Assembly (NCBI GenBank): GCA_001600175.1 | Contig: BCJC01000005.1 | Span: 972,471-1,036,470, forward strand | Origin: Erythrobasidium yunnanense | Taxonomy: Eukaryota > Basidiomycota > Cystobasidiomycetes > Erythrobasidiales > Erythrobasidiaceae | Direction: 5' to 3' | DNA: 64,000 nucleotides | Part shown: piece after piece, positions 10,967-20,513 of the stretch | Numbering within the stretch: position 1 is the stretch's first letter | How the letters are laid out: every line of letters starts with the position of its first letter | Position numbers and translations under genes: made by a program | Notes under the pieces: generated by a model | What the model was told of the DNA's origin: nothing | The model's database searches: none | Seen by the model: only the letters and a program-made list of their open reading frames with translations

Positions 10967-12184
10967 TCAAAACCGAAAACTGATGTTCACCGATTGGTTC
11001 CGATAGTAACTCAAACGCTTTGTCATGGCTTTCGCCATAGCTTCTCGCAGCTCGCTATGGCTGTCAACATCATCCTCCCGACTTGTTCCTTCTTCGATAA
11101 AAACACCCAAGCTCCTGAGGCGCGGGCACCAAGCCGGATCCTGTAAGCATTCCCGCAGCATTTCGTTGATGGCGTCAGGCGGTGAGTCATCATCTTGGAT
11201 GGCCAGATCGTGCGCCTTTACACTGTAGGTGAACTCCAGAAGGCTAGCTGGAAGATGAGGAAGCCAGAAGAGGTTATCCCGTTTACAGTTGTGTAGGGAG
11301 AGATATAGCAGCCGAGACTGGGACAGTTCCATTTCGATACCTCTGGCCTGTGCGATATTGCATCTCTCCATGGTCAATGCCCGCAAATTGGGGTTGATAG
11401 TCCAAGGCTTGCGAAGGTGAAGGGGACCGGAATAAATGGAAATATCCTGCAAGGTCAGAGAGACCAAGAGCGGGCACTGCACCGAGGCATCACGAAAGAG
11501 GTCCATGGTGCACTGCCGGGAGAGGCGCAACGATGTGAGAAAGGGGAGAGAACGAAGCGACGAAGCGAGTGAGGCAACGTAGTCGGCATTGACGTCCAGT
11601 ACCACGAGCTTCGATCCTAGAGCCTGTAGCAGTAGCCGTATCCACCCTTTACAGTCGACGCTTCTCCGATCCCTCGTCCCTACGAACTTGAGACGGTTTA
11701 TTAGCGAAGCTTCGAGCTGTTCGAGCAATGCTTTGTACTGTGCCCTGTCTAGTGGTCTTTCCAGTGGCAGTATGCTTGGAGGGCTGTCGATGTGGAGGTA
11801 GGTGACATTGGGAAGGCGGCGAAGCAGTTTCGACAATCCCGCTACTAAGCCTGTTGAGAACGCGTCTCCCGGACGCCGGCCACCCAGATTCACGTCACTA
11901 GCTGACAGGACAGACAACGTCTTCACTAGGTCTCCGATTTTCTTGCCTCCCAGGCTGCGCTGCTCTGGCATTCTCAGGACTTTCAGCAACTCTGCTCGAG
12001 GGAGGGGTGCATTCCTCTTATCGAGGCGTATCTTGACGTGCTTGAACAGCAAGTGTCCCGCCAGAAGATAGAGGCGCCGAGAAGAGCGCGCGAGATTCCA
12101 GAGGGCATCCTTCGATTCTTCCTCGAGCAAAGGCAGGATGATATCATGCAGGACATCGTTTGGGACGGAATTGAGGGAGGCCAT
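10967..12184 (-). CDS. F-box/LRR-like protein 3 (405 aa, intronless)
   Basis: A single-exon paralogue. It starts MASLNSVPNDVLHDIILPLL, with LWNLARSSRRLYLLAGHLLF completing the F-box. Here the usual RTC is RSS. Family blocks follow: LLRRLPNVTYLHIDSPPSIL, LPFLTSLRLSRQCTMDLF, LPHLPASLLEFTYSVKAHD and WCPRLRSLGVFIEEGTSRED. It is the shortest of the minus-strand array. No introns are needed. Predicted SCF adaptor; substrate unknown. Confidence 0.83.
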   Translation of the reverse strand: MASLNSVPNDVLHDIILPLLEEESKDALWNLARSSRRLYLLAGHLLFKHVKIRLDKRNAPLPRAELLKVLRMPEQRSLGGKKIGDLVKTLSVLSASDVNLGGRRPGDAFSTGLVAGLSKLLRRLPNVTYLHIDSPPSILPLERPLDRAQYKALLEQLEASLINRLKFVGTRDRRSVDCKGWIRLLLQALGSKLVVLDVNADYVASLASSLRSLPFLTSLRLSRQCTMDLFRDASVQCPLLVSLTLQDISIYSGPLHLRKPWTINPNLRALTMERCNIAQARGIEMELSQSRLLYLSLHNCKRDNLFWLPHLPASLLEFTYSVKAHDLAIQDDDSPPDAINEMLRECLQDPAWCPRLRSLGVFIEEGTSREDDVDSHSELREAMAKAMTKRLSYYRNQSVNISFRF

Positions 12185-12455
12185 GAGTCGTCAAGAAGCA
12201 GAGCTTGGCCAAGTTGGCTGCACAGACCATGTTTTGAGAAAGCATGTTTGGGCAAGTAGGCACGAGGAAGAGAAGCTACATCTGGCCAATCTGTGCATTC
12301 TGGCAAGGAAAGTACCTCTATATGAGACTATGTTTAACACATTCCCTGGCATACTACCACTCCTTCCCCGTCACTGTTCTTCCGCCATTCAATCCATGAG
12401 TGAAGCAGGTGCATCTTCGTCTGGATCCGCTGATGGCACCGAATGAACGATGCTT

Positions 12456-13748
12456 CTACGATGTATCCTCAGCAATTGCACTGCCACACTTGATGTTACA
12501 CACGTACTTTTGTTGCAGCCAAAAATCGTCGTTGATTGCCATCGCCTGTTTCCGATGACGGGCGAGATCCTTCAACAGAGCCGTACGCATGCTTTGCTCT
12601 GAGGCAGCACAAGTACCATGATCGTCGTTCCATGCCATGCCACCAGAAAATTGGAGTGTCAGAGCAGCCAAATCCGGGCACCAACTTGCACGCTTGAAGC
12701 AGTCGCCTAGTGCCTTGTAGATGAAGTGGAGGGGCGACTCTTCGTCATAAGGTACATCTATATTATCACTTTGCACGCTATAACAAAGCTCCGAGAGGGT
12801 CCTCGGTGAATGAGGAAGCCAGAAAAAGGAGTCTGAATCGCAATTGTAGATGCATAGATGGAACAGGTTAAGTTGAGGTAACCATCTGTACGCTTCCTCC
12901 CTCAACGGCACTCCGCATTCCTGCATCTTCAGAGTTCGTAGGGAAGCCTGCCTGAGCAGGAGATTCTGCAGGTTCGTAGAGGTCAATTGGTGCGAGCGGA
13001 GGCTCAAGCAGACCAATTGGGGACATCTCAATAAGAGACAGTCAAGCAATACGCCGGTGAAATCGCTGAAGCCCACTCCGGAGAATTGCAGCCGAGTGAG
13101 GAGAGGAAGAGATGGTACAGGCGACAGAAAAGTAGACGGAGAGACAGAAGTTGCCTCTTCGAAGTCGACGTCCAAGTTCATGTGTACGAGCTGGGCTGCT
13201 AGGCTTTTGAGAAGTAGTTGAAGCCAACAGGTGTAGTCTACAGCTGGTAAGCCTACAAACCGGAGGACCGAGATCTGGGATGCGCTCTTCAGGTGTTTGA
13301 AGAGTGACATGTACTGCTCAACCTCTTCGCGTGTCGCCTGTTGCTGAAGTATGCTTGGAGGTCCTTCGAAATTTATGTGCTTGAGGGCCGGTAGAGACCG
13401 AAGCAGCTCGACAAGTCCCTGCGCAAAGCCTGTCGAGATTGCATCCCAAGGCCTCCTGTTGCTTCTAGTGCTAGCGCTGTCTGATACCACAGATACAGTA
13501 TGTACGAGTTCTCCAATTTTTCTGCCCGCATGGACCCGGTTCAGCATATCGAGATCGTTTTGTAGCTTCTGGCGATCAAGCCGCCCGTTGTATGTGTTGA
13601 GACATAGCTCTACTTGTCTGAAGAGCAGCGGTCGCGCCAGATTGTGCAGAAGCTGGCATGTCTGCGAGAGCTCGGCTAGAGTGTCCCGCTCAAGCAGAGG
13701 CAGGATATGCTGAAGCACATCAACAGGAAGCGAGGTGAGAAGATGCAT
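12456..13748 (-). CDS. F-box/LRR-like protein 4 (430 aa, intronless)
   Basis: A single-exon paralogue starting MHLLTSLPVDVLQHILPLLE, with LAELSQTCQLLHNLARPLLF finishing the F-box. LRR-like blocks include LLRSLPALKHINFEGPPSIL, LPLLTRLQFSGVGFSDFTGV, FFWLPHSPRTLSELCYSVQS and WCPDLAALTLQFSGGMAWND. The C-terminal block LLKDLARHRKQAMAINDDFW pairs it with F-box protein 1, so 1 and 4 look like the closest pair of this array. Last of the minus-strand series. Predicted SCF adaptor. Confidence 0.84.
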   Translation of the reverse strand: MHLLTSLPVDVLQHILPLLERDTLAELSQTCQLLHNLARPLLFRQVELCLNTYNGRLDRQKLQNDLDMLNRVHAGRKIGELVHTVSVVSDSASTRSNRRPWDAISTGFAQGLVELLRSLPALKHINFEGPPSILQQQATREEVEQYMSLFKHLKSASQISVLRFVGLPAVDYTCWLQLLLKSLAAQLVHMNLDVDFEEATSVSPSTFLSPVPSLPLLTRLQFSGVGFSDFTGVLLDCLLLRCPQLVCLSLRSHQLTSTNLQNLLLRQASLRTLKMQECGVPLREEAYRWLPQLNLFHLCIYNCDSDSFFWLPHSPRTLSELCYSVQSDNIDVPYDEESPLHFIYKALGDCFKRASWCPDLAALTLQFSGGMAWNDDHGTCAASEQSMRTALLKDLARHRKQAMAINDDFWLQQKYVCNIKCGSAIAEDTS

Positions 13749-14463
13749 GAGTCGTTAGGGAGGATAAGCATATTGCAACAGCTTTGGCCTTCTGGTTGGT
13801 TTCCGGCAAGATGTTTGGGCAAGGCGCGTCACGCCGGATTGTACGATGCTTCTTGTATGTCCAGCTTGGAATACATGTCTGTGAAAAACGAATATAGAAC
13901 TGCATACAATAGCCTCAAGGTCGATGACTTGCTGATACGCGCTTCTGAGAGCCCTGTCTGACTCGCGCTAAAGACTTCTCACGTCAATAGCAGAAGTCTC
14001 TGTTGATGATATACCTCATACTTGTCTACAGCCAATCTCACCACTGGTGGAAGAACCGCTTGCAGGTCGATAGCAGGGTGGTCGAAAGCCATCGTCGTAG
14101 ATTAAGGGAAGGGCAGCGGAAGAATAGATTAGATCAAGAAGATAGGGGATTGCCAGCATAAGCGAAACCCAATCTAGAGCCAACAAGAAAGGTCCCGCGC
14201 GTCTCTGCTCATTGTGATGATCGACCCTGAAGCCGTTCAGGCGAGGGAAGTATGTTGCAGGCTGTTGGATATACGATCACGTTAGCGGCGGAGACAATAC
14301 CAAGGACGGATGTTGACATACAGCATTCACAGAGTTCGGCGGGTTTTAGCCATGCCTTGGCTTTATGCATGGGTTTAATTTCGCTGCGAATATGCCTCGC
14401 TCTCCAAACTTGCAATTCCAGGACGCCCTATGCTGCTACAAAACATATGAAGTCGACATGAAT
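13749..14463. other. intergenic region with one small ATG frame
   Basis: This 715-base spacer carries the promoter of F-box gene 4 and the 3' side of the next gene. A 37-codon ATG frame on the minus strand (13979-14092, starting MAFDHPAIDLQAVLPPVVRL) is the only small candidate. It resembles no family I know and may be chance or a remnant. Nothing else was recognised. Confidence 0.35.
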
Positions 14464-15458
14464 TCACAGCGATTCTTCGTCATAATTTGGCTTGCCCCTT
14501 TTACGCAGATCGTATGAATGATTGTTGTACAGCCTAGGCGCCACGGGCTCCGTCTTGACGTTTAGCTTGTTATCTGATACGGAGCCTTCTCGCTTCACCT
14601 TGGGATTGCTCTTCTTTTTGGCGGGAGGTTTTGCTTTTGGCTTGGGGTCATCAGGCCCCAAGCCTTCGTAGTAATCGTCATTCTTCATTTGGAGCCTCCT
14701 GGCTGTACGTATCGCTCCGCAAACTATAGACGGAGTCGAAAGTCAATTTTTGCCGTCAATTGGGAAGTCAACAAATTCTCACACGGGCAGTCATACCGCC
14801 CTCCAAAATCGTCATCCCAGTCATCGTTGTCATCATCTTCGGCTTCCCTGTCGTTGACGAAACCATGGTCCCAACAACTGCCGTAAGCAGAATTACCCCA
14901 TATGTTGTGAACATCATAGGCCAGGCTGTTGTTGATGTGTCCGTCGGCTTGCGCTTCGATGTGGCCTCGTACAGCTGTGATCCTGCCGGTATCGTCTTCT
15001 CCGCCGTCTTCAGTCTCGTCACCTTTCCAAGTCACAACGCCGTCGATCCAGTAGCCGGCAGGCCGAAGTACGCGACTTTGCAGGTATTCTAACCATTTGA
15101 CGTAAGCATGGAATGGACCACCTGCATCCAAGTATCATACGTCAGGACCCAATTACGAAAGCTACCGCTGCGAGCTGCCAGTCTCACCGCCGTTCCACTT
15201 CAGGTGCTTTCGATTTTCCGTAGGTATCCAATCAAGCCATAGAGAAGGTTGTCCACGAGGCGGTTTATCTTGATGCACGACCTTTGGATAATCGCTATCT
15301 CCAATATAAAACTCGGCATCGATTCCATAGCCTTCTTCTCGTCGACATCTCCGCATCATGCGGCGGGTCTTCGCCAATCCGACCAGAAGTTTGTATGTCT
15401 CGTCATCCAAAGGTTTATTGAAGGTGAATTGACCCTCGAAGGTGGTGTGGTAGCCCAT
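14464..15458 (-). CDS. phage/bacterial-type 'MGY' family protein, copy A (282 aa, extended tail)
   Basis: Three exons (15188-15458, 14783-15121, 14464-14702) join in frame to 282 codons plus stop. Exon 1 starts MGYHTTFEGQFTFNKPLDDE, contains the TRRMMRR motif, YGIDAEFYIG and PPRGQPSLWLDWIPTENRKH. Exon 2 has FHAYVKWLEYLQSRVLRPAG, IDGVVTWKGD and DTGRITAVRG. This architecture matches an uncharacterised small protein family that I know from phages and bacteria (memory, not a search). Exon 3 begins with NDDYYEG, as in copy B, then adds a Lys/Pro-rich tail with PPAKKKSNPKVKREG that looks like a nuclear-localisation segment. A long acidic run (Asp/Glu) precedes it in exon 2. Intron positions and phases match copy B. 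Function unknown. Confidence 0.8.
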
Positions 15459-15837
15459 TGTCAGTCAGAATCCCTAGAAAATGCGAGAATTGGTAGGAAT
15501 ACGAAATGTAAACAAAGCTGGACGTGGCCCAAAGAGTCTTCTACGCTTCGCGCATTCGATGCTTCGCATTATCTATTTCACATTCCGGATGCGACGATGT
15601 CTGCCCTCCGAAAGGCCTCTGAGTTGCTTCACAGGTCCGGATCCGGATCTACCTGCGGACGACCCGTTATCTTATCAGATCACAAAGAAAAATTCCGGTG
15701 GGAAATGTCTTGAACGAAGGGCAGGCCACTTCCGACAACTCGCTCTTTCATACAAAGCCAATCAGAACAAGAAGGCTTTCTCTTCCTTTCTCTAATCCTG
15801 CAGAGGTGTAATTGTGCAATTTTCGGCACTCTGAGAC
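15459..15837. promoter_or_regulatory. divergent promoter region, copy A / MFS transporter
   Basis: Two genes point away from each other across 379 bases, so both promoters lie here. Near 15635-15645 the words TCCGGA and TCCGGATC overlap in TCCGGATCCGGAT, a short inverted repeat that could be a binding site. No long open frame with family resemblance was found. Confidence 0.45.
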
Positions 15838-17812
15838 ATGTCTGAAGCCACAAGATCCGTCTCGCATGTGCCGACGCTGTCGAAGCAACTTCAGACAGGA
15901 ACAGACAGCGACGATGCAGCAGAGAAGCACAGCCTAGAAGCAGAGCAAGAAGCATCCACTGCTGAAGACTACCCATGGCGCTGGAAGATTACCGCTCTAT
16001 GCCTAGGCATCTTCTTATCTGGTACGATTTCTCGTAGGCGATATTGCCTCGTCTAACGCGCCCTTTCAGTTGGCTCTTCTTTCAGCGAAACGACTTTGGG
16101 ACCGCTAAAAGCTACTCTGATTCGCGAACTCAAAATATCGAATGCTCGAGTAAGCCCTTTTCAATGGTCGTCCGCCTTCACGTCTGACTCCGTCCTGTTC
16201 TTCTATAGTACGGCGCGCTCGCTTCTGCCACTTCCTTGGTAAATACGGTTCTACCATTCGTTGGCGGTGCCGCCCTAGATTTCTTTGGGGTAGAATGGTC
16301 AGTCAGTATCTCAAAATTACCTGGACCATTGCTGACTTAGTTTCAGGGGTTCTATGGTGTGCTCCGTTGTCATCTTCATCGGTGCGGTCGTGTCCGCAGC
16401 CGGGTCCAACATCGACTCCTTTGGCTGTGTTCTCGGAGGGAGGATCATCATGGGCATTGGTAGCAGTATTATCGAGACCTGTACTTCCAAGGTGAGTCAG
16501 CGCTTCAGCTGCTTTGAAGCGATCAGCTGTGACTATCGTTTTATAGATCCTAGCACATTGGTTCAAGCGAAGAGGCTTGGGTCTCGTCTATGGCTTTGAT
16601 ATTGCCTTCGGTAGGTTCTACTTTCGACTGCGATCGACCCAGCTGATTGTTGCACCTGGAAAGGCCGCTGCGTTACTCTGGCTGCACGAGCTGCTGCCGT
16701 TCCGATGCGTGATGCTACGTCTTTCTGGGGATGGGCTTTATGGATTCCAGCGATCATGTGCTTCGTCAACCTGCTTCAGAACCTCGCATATGTATGGTGG
16801 GTTCGATCGCTTCCAAGCTGGACTCGCATCCCGACGGGCCGCGAGCGAGCCCGCCAAGCTCTTCTTGCTGGATCCGTGACACAAGAAGATAGTGGTCAAG
16901 ACAAAGCTTCAGCTCCACGCTTCCCGGCTCTGCCAAAGCTCGGTACTTTTCTGCGAGTTCCCAGGTTCTTCTGGATTGTAGTGTAAGTGGATACGCTTCT
17001 CCCTGTTGTGTGCGCTACTGATGTGGAACTATCGACTTCAGAGCTACGCAAGTGCTGCAGTCTGGAACAGTGGGCGGCTTCAACGGCCTAAGTGCTGACA
17101 TCATTAGGCGCACCCGAGGCTCCACAGAGCAGACTGCTGGATATACATCTTCGCTGCAGTCAGTCATCCCGATTGTGCTTACACCAGTGCTGGGGGCCTT
17201 CTTCGATTTTGTCGGGTTCCGAATGATCTTCGTGTCCATCGTCGCAGCCATCTGGATCACAACATACGCTCTGATGGGCTATACCCAGGTCAATGCCCTG
17301 GGCGTGATGATCCTTTCGTCGTTCGGTCTCGCTTTCAACGCTTTACCATTCATTGCATCAATCCCCCTTATGGCACCGGCTCAGACAGAGTTAGGACTGG
17401 TATTTGGCGTATGGAAGAGCTTCAATAACTGTGCAAGCGTCATTGTCGACATGGCTGCCGGAAGGATCCAAGATGTAACTCCTGGAAATCGGTATGGGAG
17501 GGTTATCGCGTTTTTCATAGGGATGAAAGCGCTGCAGTTCTGTCTTGGGATCTTTTATAGTATCCTGGACATCAAGTGAGTGCAATTCGGATCGGTGTCT
17601 ACTGTCTTATGCTAATTCTCTTTAATAGGTACCTGAATGGCGTACTCAAGCTGAGCGAGACGAAGCGTAAGCGTTTGGAGCAGGAGAATCTTCTTCAGCA
17701 TGGTGATCTGAAAGGTCAGAAACCTGCGTTCGTAACGAATGTTATCGGCTTAGCGGTGATGGCGAGTATGGTTATTACCGCATGGGCTTTGTTCATACGG
17801 TATACGCTATGA
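15838..17812 (+). CDS. major facilitator superfamily transporter, MFSD1-like
   Basis: Eight exons (15838-16021, 16070-16149, 16209-16297, 16347-16491, 16547-16610, 16664-16982, 17042-17575, 17629-17812) encode a 12-helix MFS carrier. A hydrophilic N-terminus ends at DYPWRWKITALCLGIFLS. Helix regions include YGALASATSLVNTVLPFVGG, SMVCSVVIFIGAVVSAAG, GGRIIMGIGSSIIETC with HWFKRRGLGLVYG after it, FWGWALWIPAIMCFVNLL, and SVIPIVLTPVLGAFFDFVGF. The GRIIMGIGSS and KRRGLGL features are typical of the MFSD1 branch (lysosomal small-peptide/dipeptide carriers in animals). The substrate in fungi is not known to me. The C-terminus ends in a membrane helix and IRYTL. It sits between two copies of the MGY family, on the opposite strand, convergent with copy B. 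Confidence 0.82.
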
Positions 17813-18035
17813 TTAGGACTGTCTTTCGGAATCTAGCCTAGTCTAAAATCGGTAACAGAAGCGATGTGGTGGGAAAAAGTTGTAAATTAGTAGAATCAAC
17901 GCCGGAGTGCATTGACCAGGGTGTACTTTCTTCTCGGAGTCAGTGTCAAGATTGCCCTTGCACTTCGGAGTATCTTCTGACTGGAAGGTGTGCCTGCAGT
18001 CTAGTCTTCTCTTCGATAGAAGAGAGAATCCTGTC

Positions 18036-18783
18036 TTAAAAGTAGGCTGTGGGTCTGTCCTCCACTTTCCCTCCTTCGTAGTAGACATCATTGTCATGCT
18101 CGACTTCCATCTCGCTAAGGGCGCTTTTGCAACCTGCAATGCCAGCTATAAGGGATAGCCAATCAGCGGGAACATCAAAACTGACTCACCGAAGCATGCG
18201 TTTGGGAGCCAATTCTCAGGCGTACCACCGTGAGCATAGCAACTCTTCGTGGGACTAGCGTAGGCACGTCCGCGAGCTAGATTGGTTGCATCTCGGACAG
18301 AAATGTCGCCCTTGACAGCTACAATCGTGCCTGTGTCGCTGGGATCTTCTCCAATCCAGGTGACGGTTCCATTGAGCTCGTAGCCTGCCGGTCGAAGGAC
18401 ACGGTTGCTCAGGTACTCCAGCCAAGCTACGTAACCATAGAATTTCTCGCCTGTAGGGGCGCCGCGGGCATCAGTATCAGGACAAGTCCGGAGACGCGCT
18501 CGCACATACCCTCGTCCCACTTCAGATGCATTCGATCTTTTGTTGGTACCCACTGAAGCCAAAGATCCGGCTGAGTGCGAGGTGGCCGATTTGTGTTCAT
18601 GCATTTGGGTCCTCCGTTTTCGGGGCCAACGTAGAATCCGCCATCAATTCCATAGCCGTCTTCCTTTCGGACTCTACGAATCATTCTGCGGGTGCTTGCT
18701 AGGCCAACTAGCAGATCATAGGTCTTGTCATCTAAAGGCTTGTTGAAGTCGAATTGACCTTGGAAATCCGTTGAATAGCCCAT
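18036..18783 (-). CDS. phage/bacterial-type 'MGY' family protein, copy B (214 aa)
   Basis: Three exons (18510-18783, 18190-18450, 18036-18145) give 214 codons plus stop, in frame. Exon 1 starts MGYSTDFQGQFDFNKPLDDK, with LASTRRMIRRVRKEDGYGID and PPRTQPDLWLQWVPTKDRMH. Exon 2 reads GGEKFYGYVAWLEYLSNRVL, then RPAGYELNGTVTWIGEDPSD and TGTIVAVKGDISVRDATN. Exon 3 adds a Cys/Glu-rich segment and the tail DNDVYYEGG. Both introns are phase 1. The first two exons cover the whole phage/bacterial-like domain as I remember it; the third is an added tail. It is the most regular of the three copies. Function unknown. Confidence 0.82.
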
Positions 18784-19299
18784 GCCTAGCCTTGCGGAGT
18801 AAGATGGTAAGAGAGAGAGAAAGAGGCTGCAGCTAGTTGCAGTGACTATTCTGCTTCAAGGTGGCAGAAGCGCCGGGCGTCCTTCCGAGTTGTCAGACGA
18901 GACGAGGAGGCATATGCGGATACGCGTACCTTGGATGCATCGATTGGTTCAAGTTCCATCAAGCAGCTTGTAGTAGTAGACGGTTTACGCTGCTTTCAAG
19001 CGAGCGCCAGTCGATTGCCGGAGGATGGTTTCGCCGAGCTTGCGCTCGCAGTGCGTCGCGTTGTGGTCACCGATTTGATAGTATAGGTAGCCATGCAGTA
19101 CACATGACTTCTCGTCGAATGCTTTGAGACTTCTGAGGTTGATACTCAGTCTGGAGACAGGCAAGATCCCCTCATACATATAAAGAAGAATCAAGAAATG
19201 AAGGACCTTCCTTGACTACACTGTTACAGTCCTCTTCTGATAATATACAGAGGATGCGTGATAAGTCTGACGCCGGGAATCTTGCAGGGCCCGACGGAC
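18784..19299. other. spacer between MGY copies, possible decayed further copy
   Basis: The spacer holds the promoter of copy B. On the minus strand at 18985-19194 a frame reads VSRLSINLRSLKAF and then VLHGYLYYQIGDHNATHC, weakly like the end of the MGY domain (KGDITIQDATN ... FEGYVMYKFD in copy C). The match is short and uncertain, and no MGY-type start lies upstream of it, so it is at most a remnant. Confidence 0.25.
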
Positions 19300-19415
19300 T
19301 TAGTAAACTTCCGGCGCCCTTTCCTGCACTTCTCCTCCTTCATAGTAGACATCGTTATCTCTCTCGACTTGTAGAGTGGCATCAGCTTGCTTGCAGGCTT
19401 TAAGTGCGGACTTTA
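19300..19415 (-). pseudogene. stranded third exon of MGY copy C
   Basis: Downstream of the copy C stop codon the minus strand still reads ACKQADATLQVERDNDVYYE and GGEVQERAPEVY before a stop at 19300-19302. This lines up with the third exon of copy B (GCKSALSEMEVEHDNDVYYE). The splice donor that should feed it is changed: copy B has TTCG/GTGAG at the junction, while copy C has TAGT/CTGAG at the same place. The exon therefore seems to be no longer joined. A rescue by some other splice choice is possible but I found no pair in the right phase. Confidence 0.55.
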
Positions 19416-19450
19416 GCGATGGGGACTTGCCAATTTCACGCCGACTCAGA

Positions 19451-20052
19451 CTAGCACGCATGGGGCATCCAAGTGTGCGGTTCTGCACCATGCACTGGAC
19501 AGTTGAGGTCAAACTTGTACATCACGTAGCCTTCGAATGCATAACCGCGGTCGAGATTGGTTGCATCTTGAATAGTAATGTCCCCTTTGACGGCGACAAT
19601 CTTGCCAGTGTCGCTTGAATCCTCGCCTTCCCAGCTGACGACTCCGTTGAGTTCATAGCCTGCGGACTTTAGGATCCGATGGCTGAGGTATTCCAGCCAA
19701 GCCACATAACCATAGAATTTCTCCACTGGAAGCGATCAGATCAGCCTAGGACACGCAATCCGTTAAAGCTGACCGCACCTCCGTTCCATTCTAGATGCAT
19801 TCGATCTTCATTGGGTTCCCACTTTAGCCAAAGCGATGGCTGCGTTCGAGGCGGTCTATTGTAGTCCATGCATCTGGGAGCATCAGAACCCTCATTGATG
19901 CAAAACTCGCCATCAATTCCGAGTCCATCCTCCTTTCTCACTCTACGGATGACCCTGCGCGTGCTTGCGAGACCGACAAGCAGATCGTAGGTTTTATCGT
20001 CCAAAGGCTTGTTGAGGGTGAAGCGACCCTCGAAATGGGTAGTATAGCCCAT
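19451..20052 (-). CDS. phage/bacterial-type 'MGY' family protein, copy C (182 aa, short form)
   Basis: Two exons (19779-20052, 19451-19725) join in phase 1 to 182 codons plus stop. It starts MGYTTHFEGRFTLNKPLDDK and has LASTRRVIRRVRKEDGLGID, PPRTQPSLWLKWEPNEDRMH, VEKFYGYVAWLEYLSHRILK, AGYELNGVVSWEGEDSSD and TGKIVAVKGDITIQDATN. It ends HTWMPHAC where copy B continues into a third exon. The full phage/bacterial-like domain is kept, so the product is probably still folded. It is about as close to copy B as expected for a tandem duplicate. Function unknown. Confidence 0.76.
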
Positions 20053-20513
20053 GTTATTGGTATGTACGTAGTGAGAAGGGAAGAAAGAGACAAGCGAGCC
20101 TCCTTCAGCCTGGGTTGCTCAACTGCCGGACACTTCGGACGACGTCCCGATTGACAGGCGAGGCGTCATCGACACCTGCTTTGAAAGGCGTTAGTCCGGT
20201 GCTCAAGGCGCAGCACAGATCAGCCTTAGAATGTTGCGAGCTTGAAGACAGCAGTGCAGTAGATAGTGTCACGAGAGCTTTGAAGGTACGCAGATATTGA
20301 ACTGTGCCGCTAGAGGATAGCTGAGGCAGGTGCGGGATAGCATAGCGTATTGAACAGTCATAGATAAGATTGCTCGAGCATACTGAACAGGATTGCATAT
20401 TGGAGGACTTCGTATCGAGCAAAGCCAAAGCATCATCTCTTTGATCTCGACCCATCCAACCCAGATTCTGGGCGTAGCACAACTAACGAGAATACACACC
20501 TATCTTCTGCAAG
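20053..20513. promoter_or_regulatory. divergent promoter region, MGY copy C / VMA4
   Basis: The 461-base spacer separates genes transcribed away from each other and must contain both promoters. Open frames inside it have no family resemblance. No known factor site or repeat was recognised. Confidence 0.45.

Noticed and set aside
13979-14092. 37-codon ATG frame as a gene
   Set aside because: Too short and without resemblance or splice context; kept only as a note in the spacer entry.
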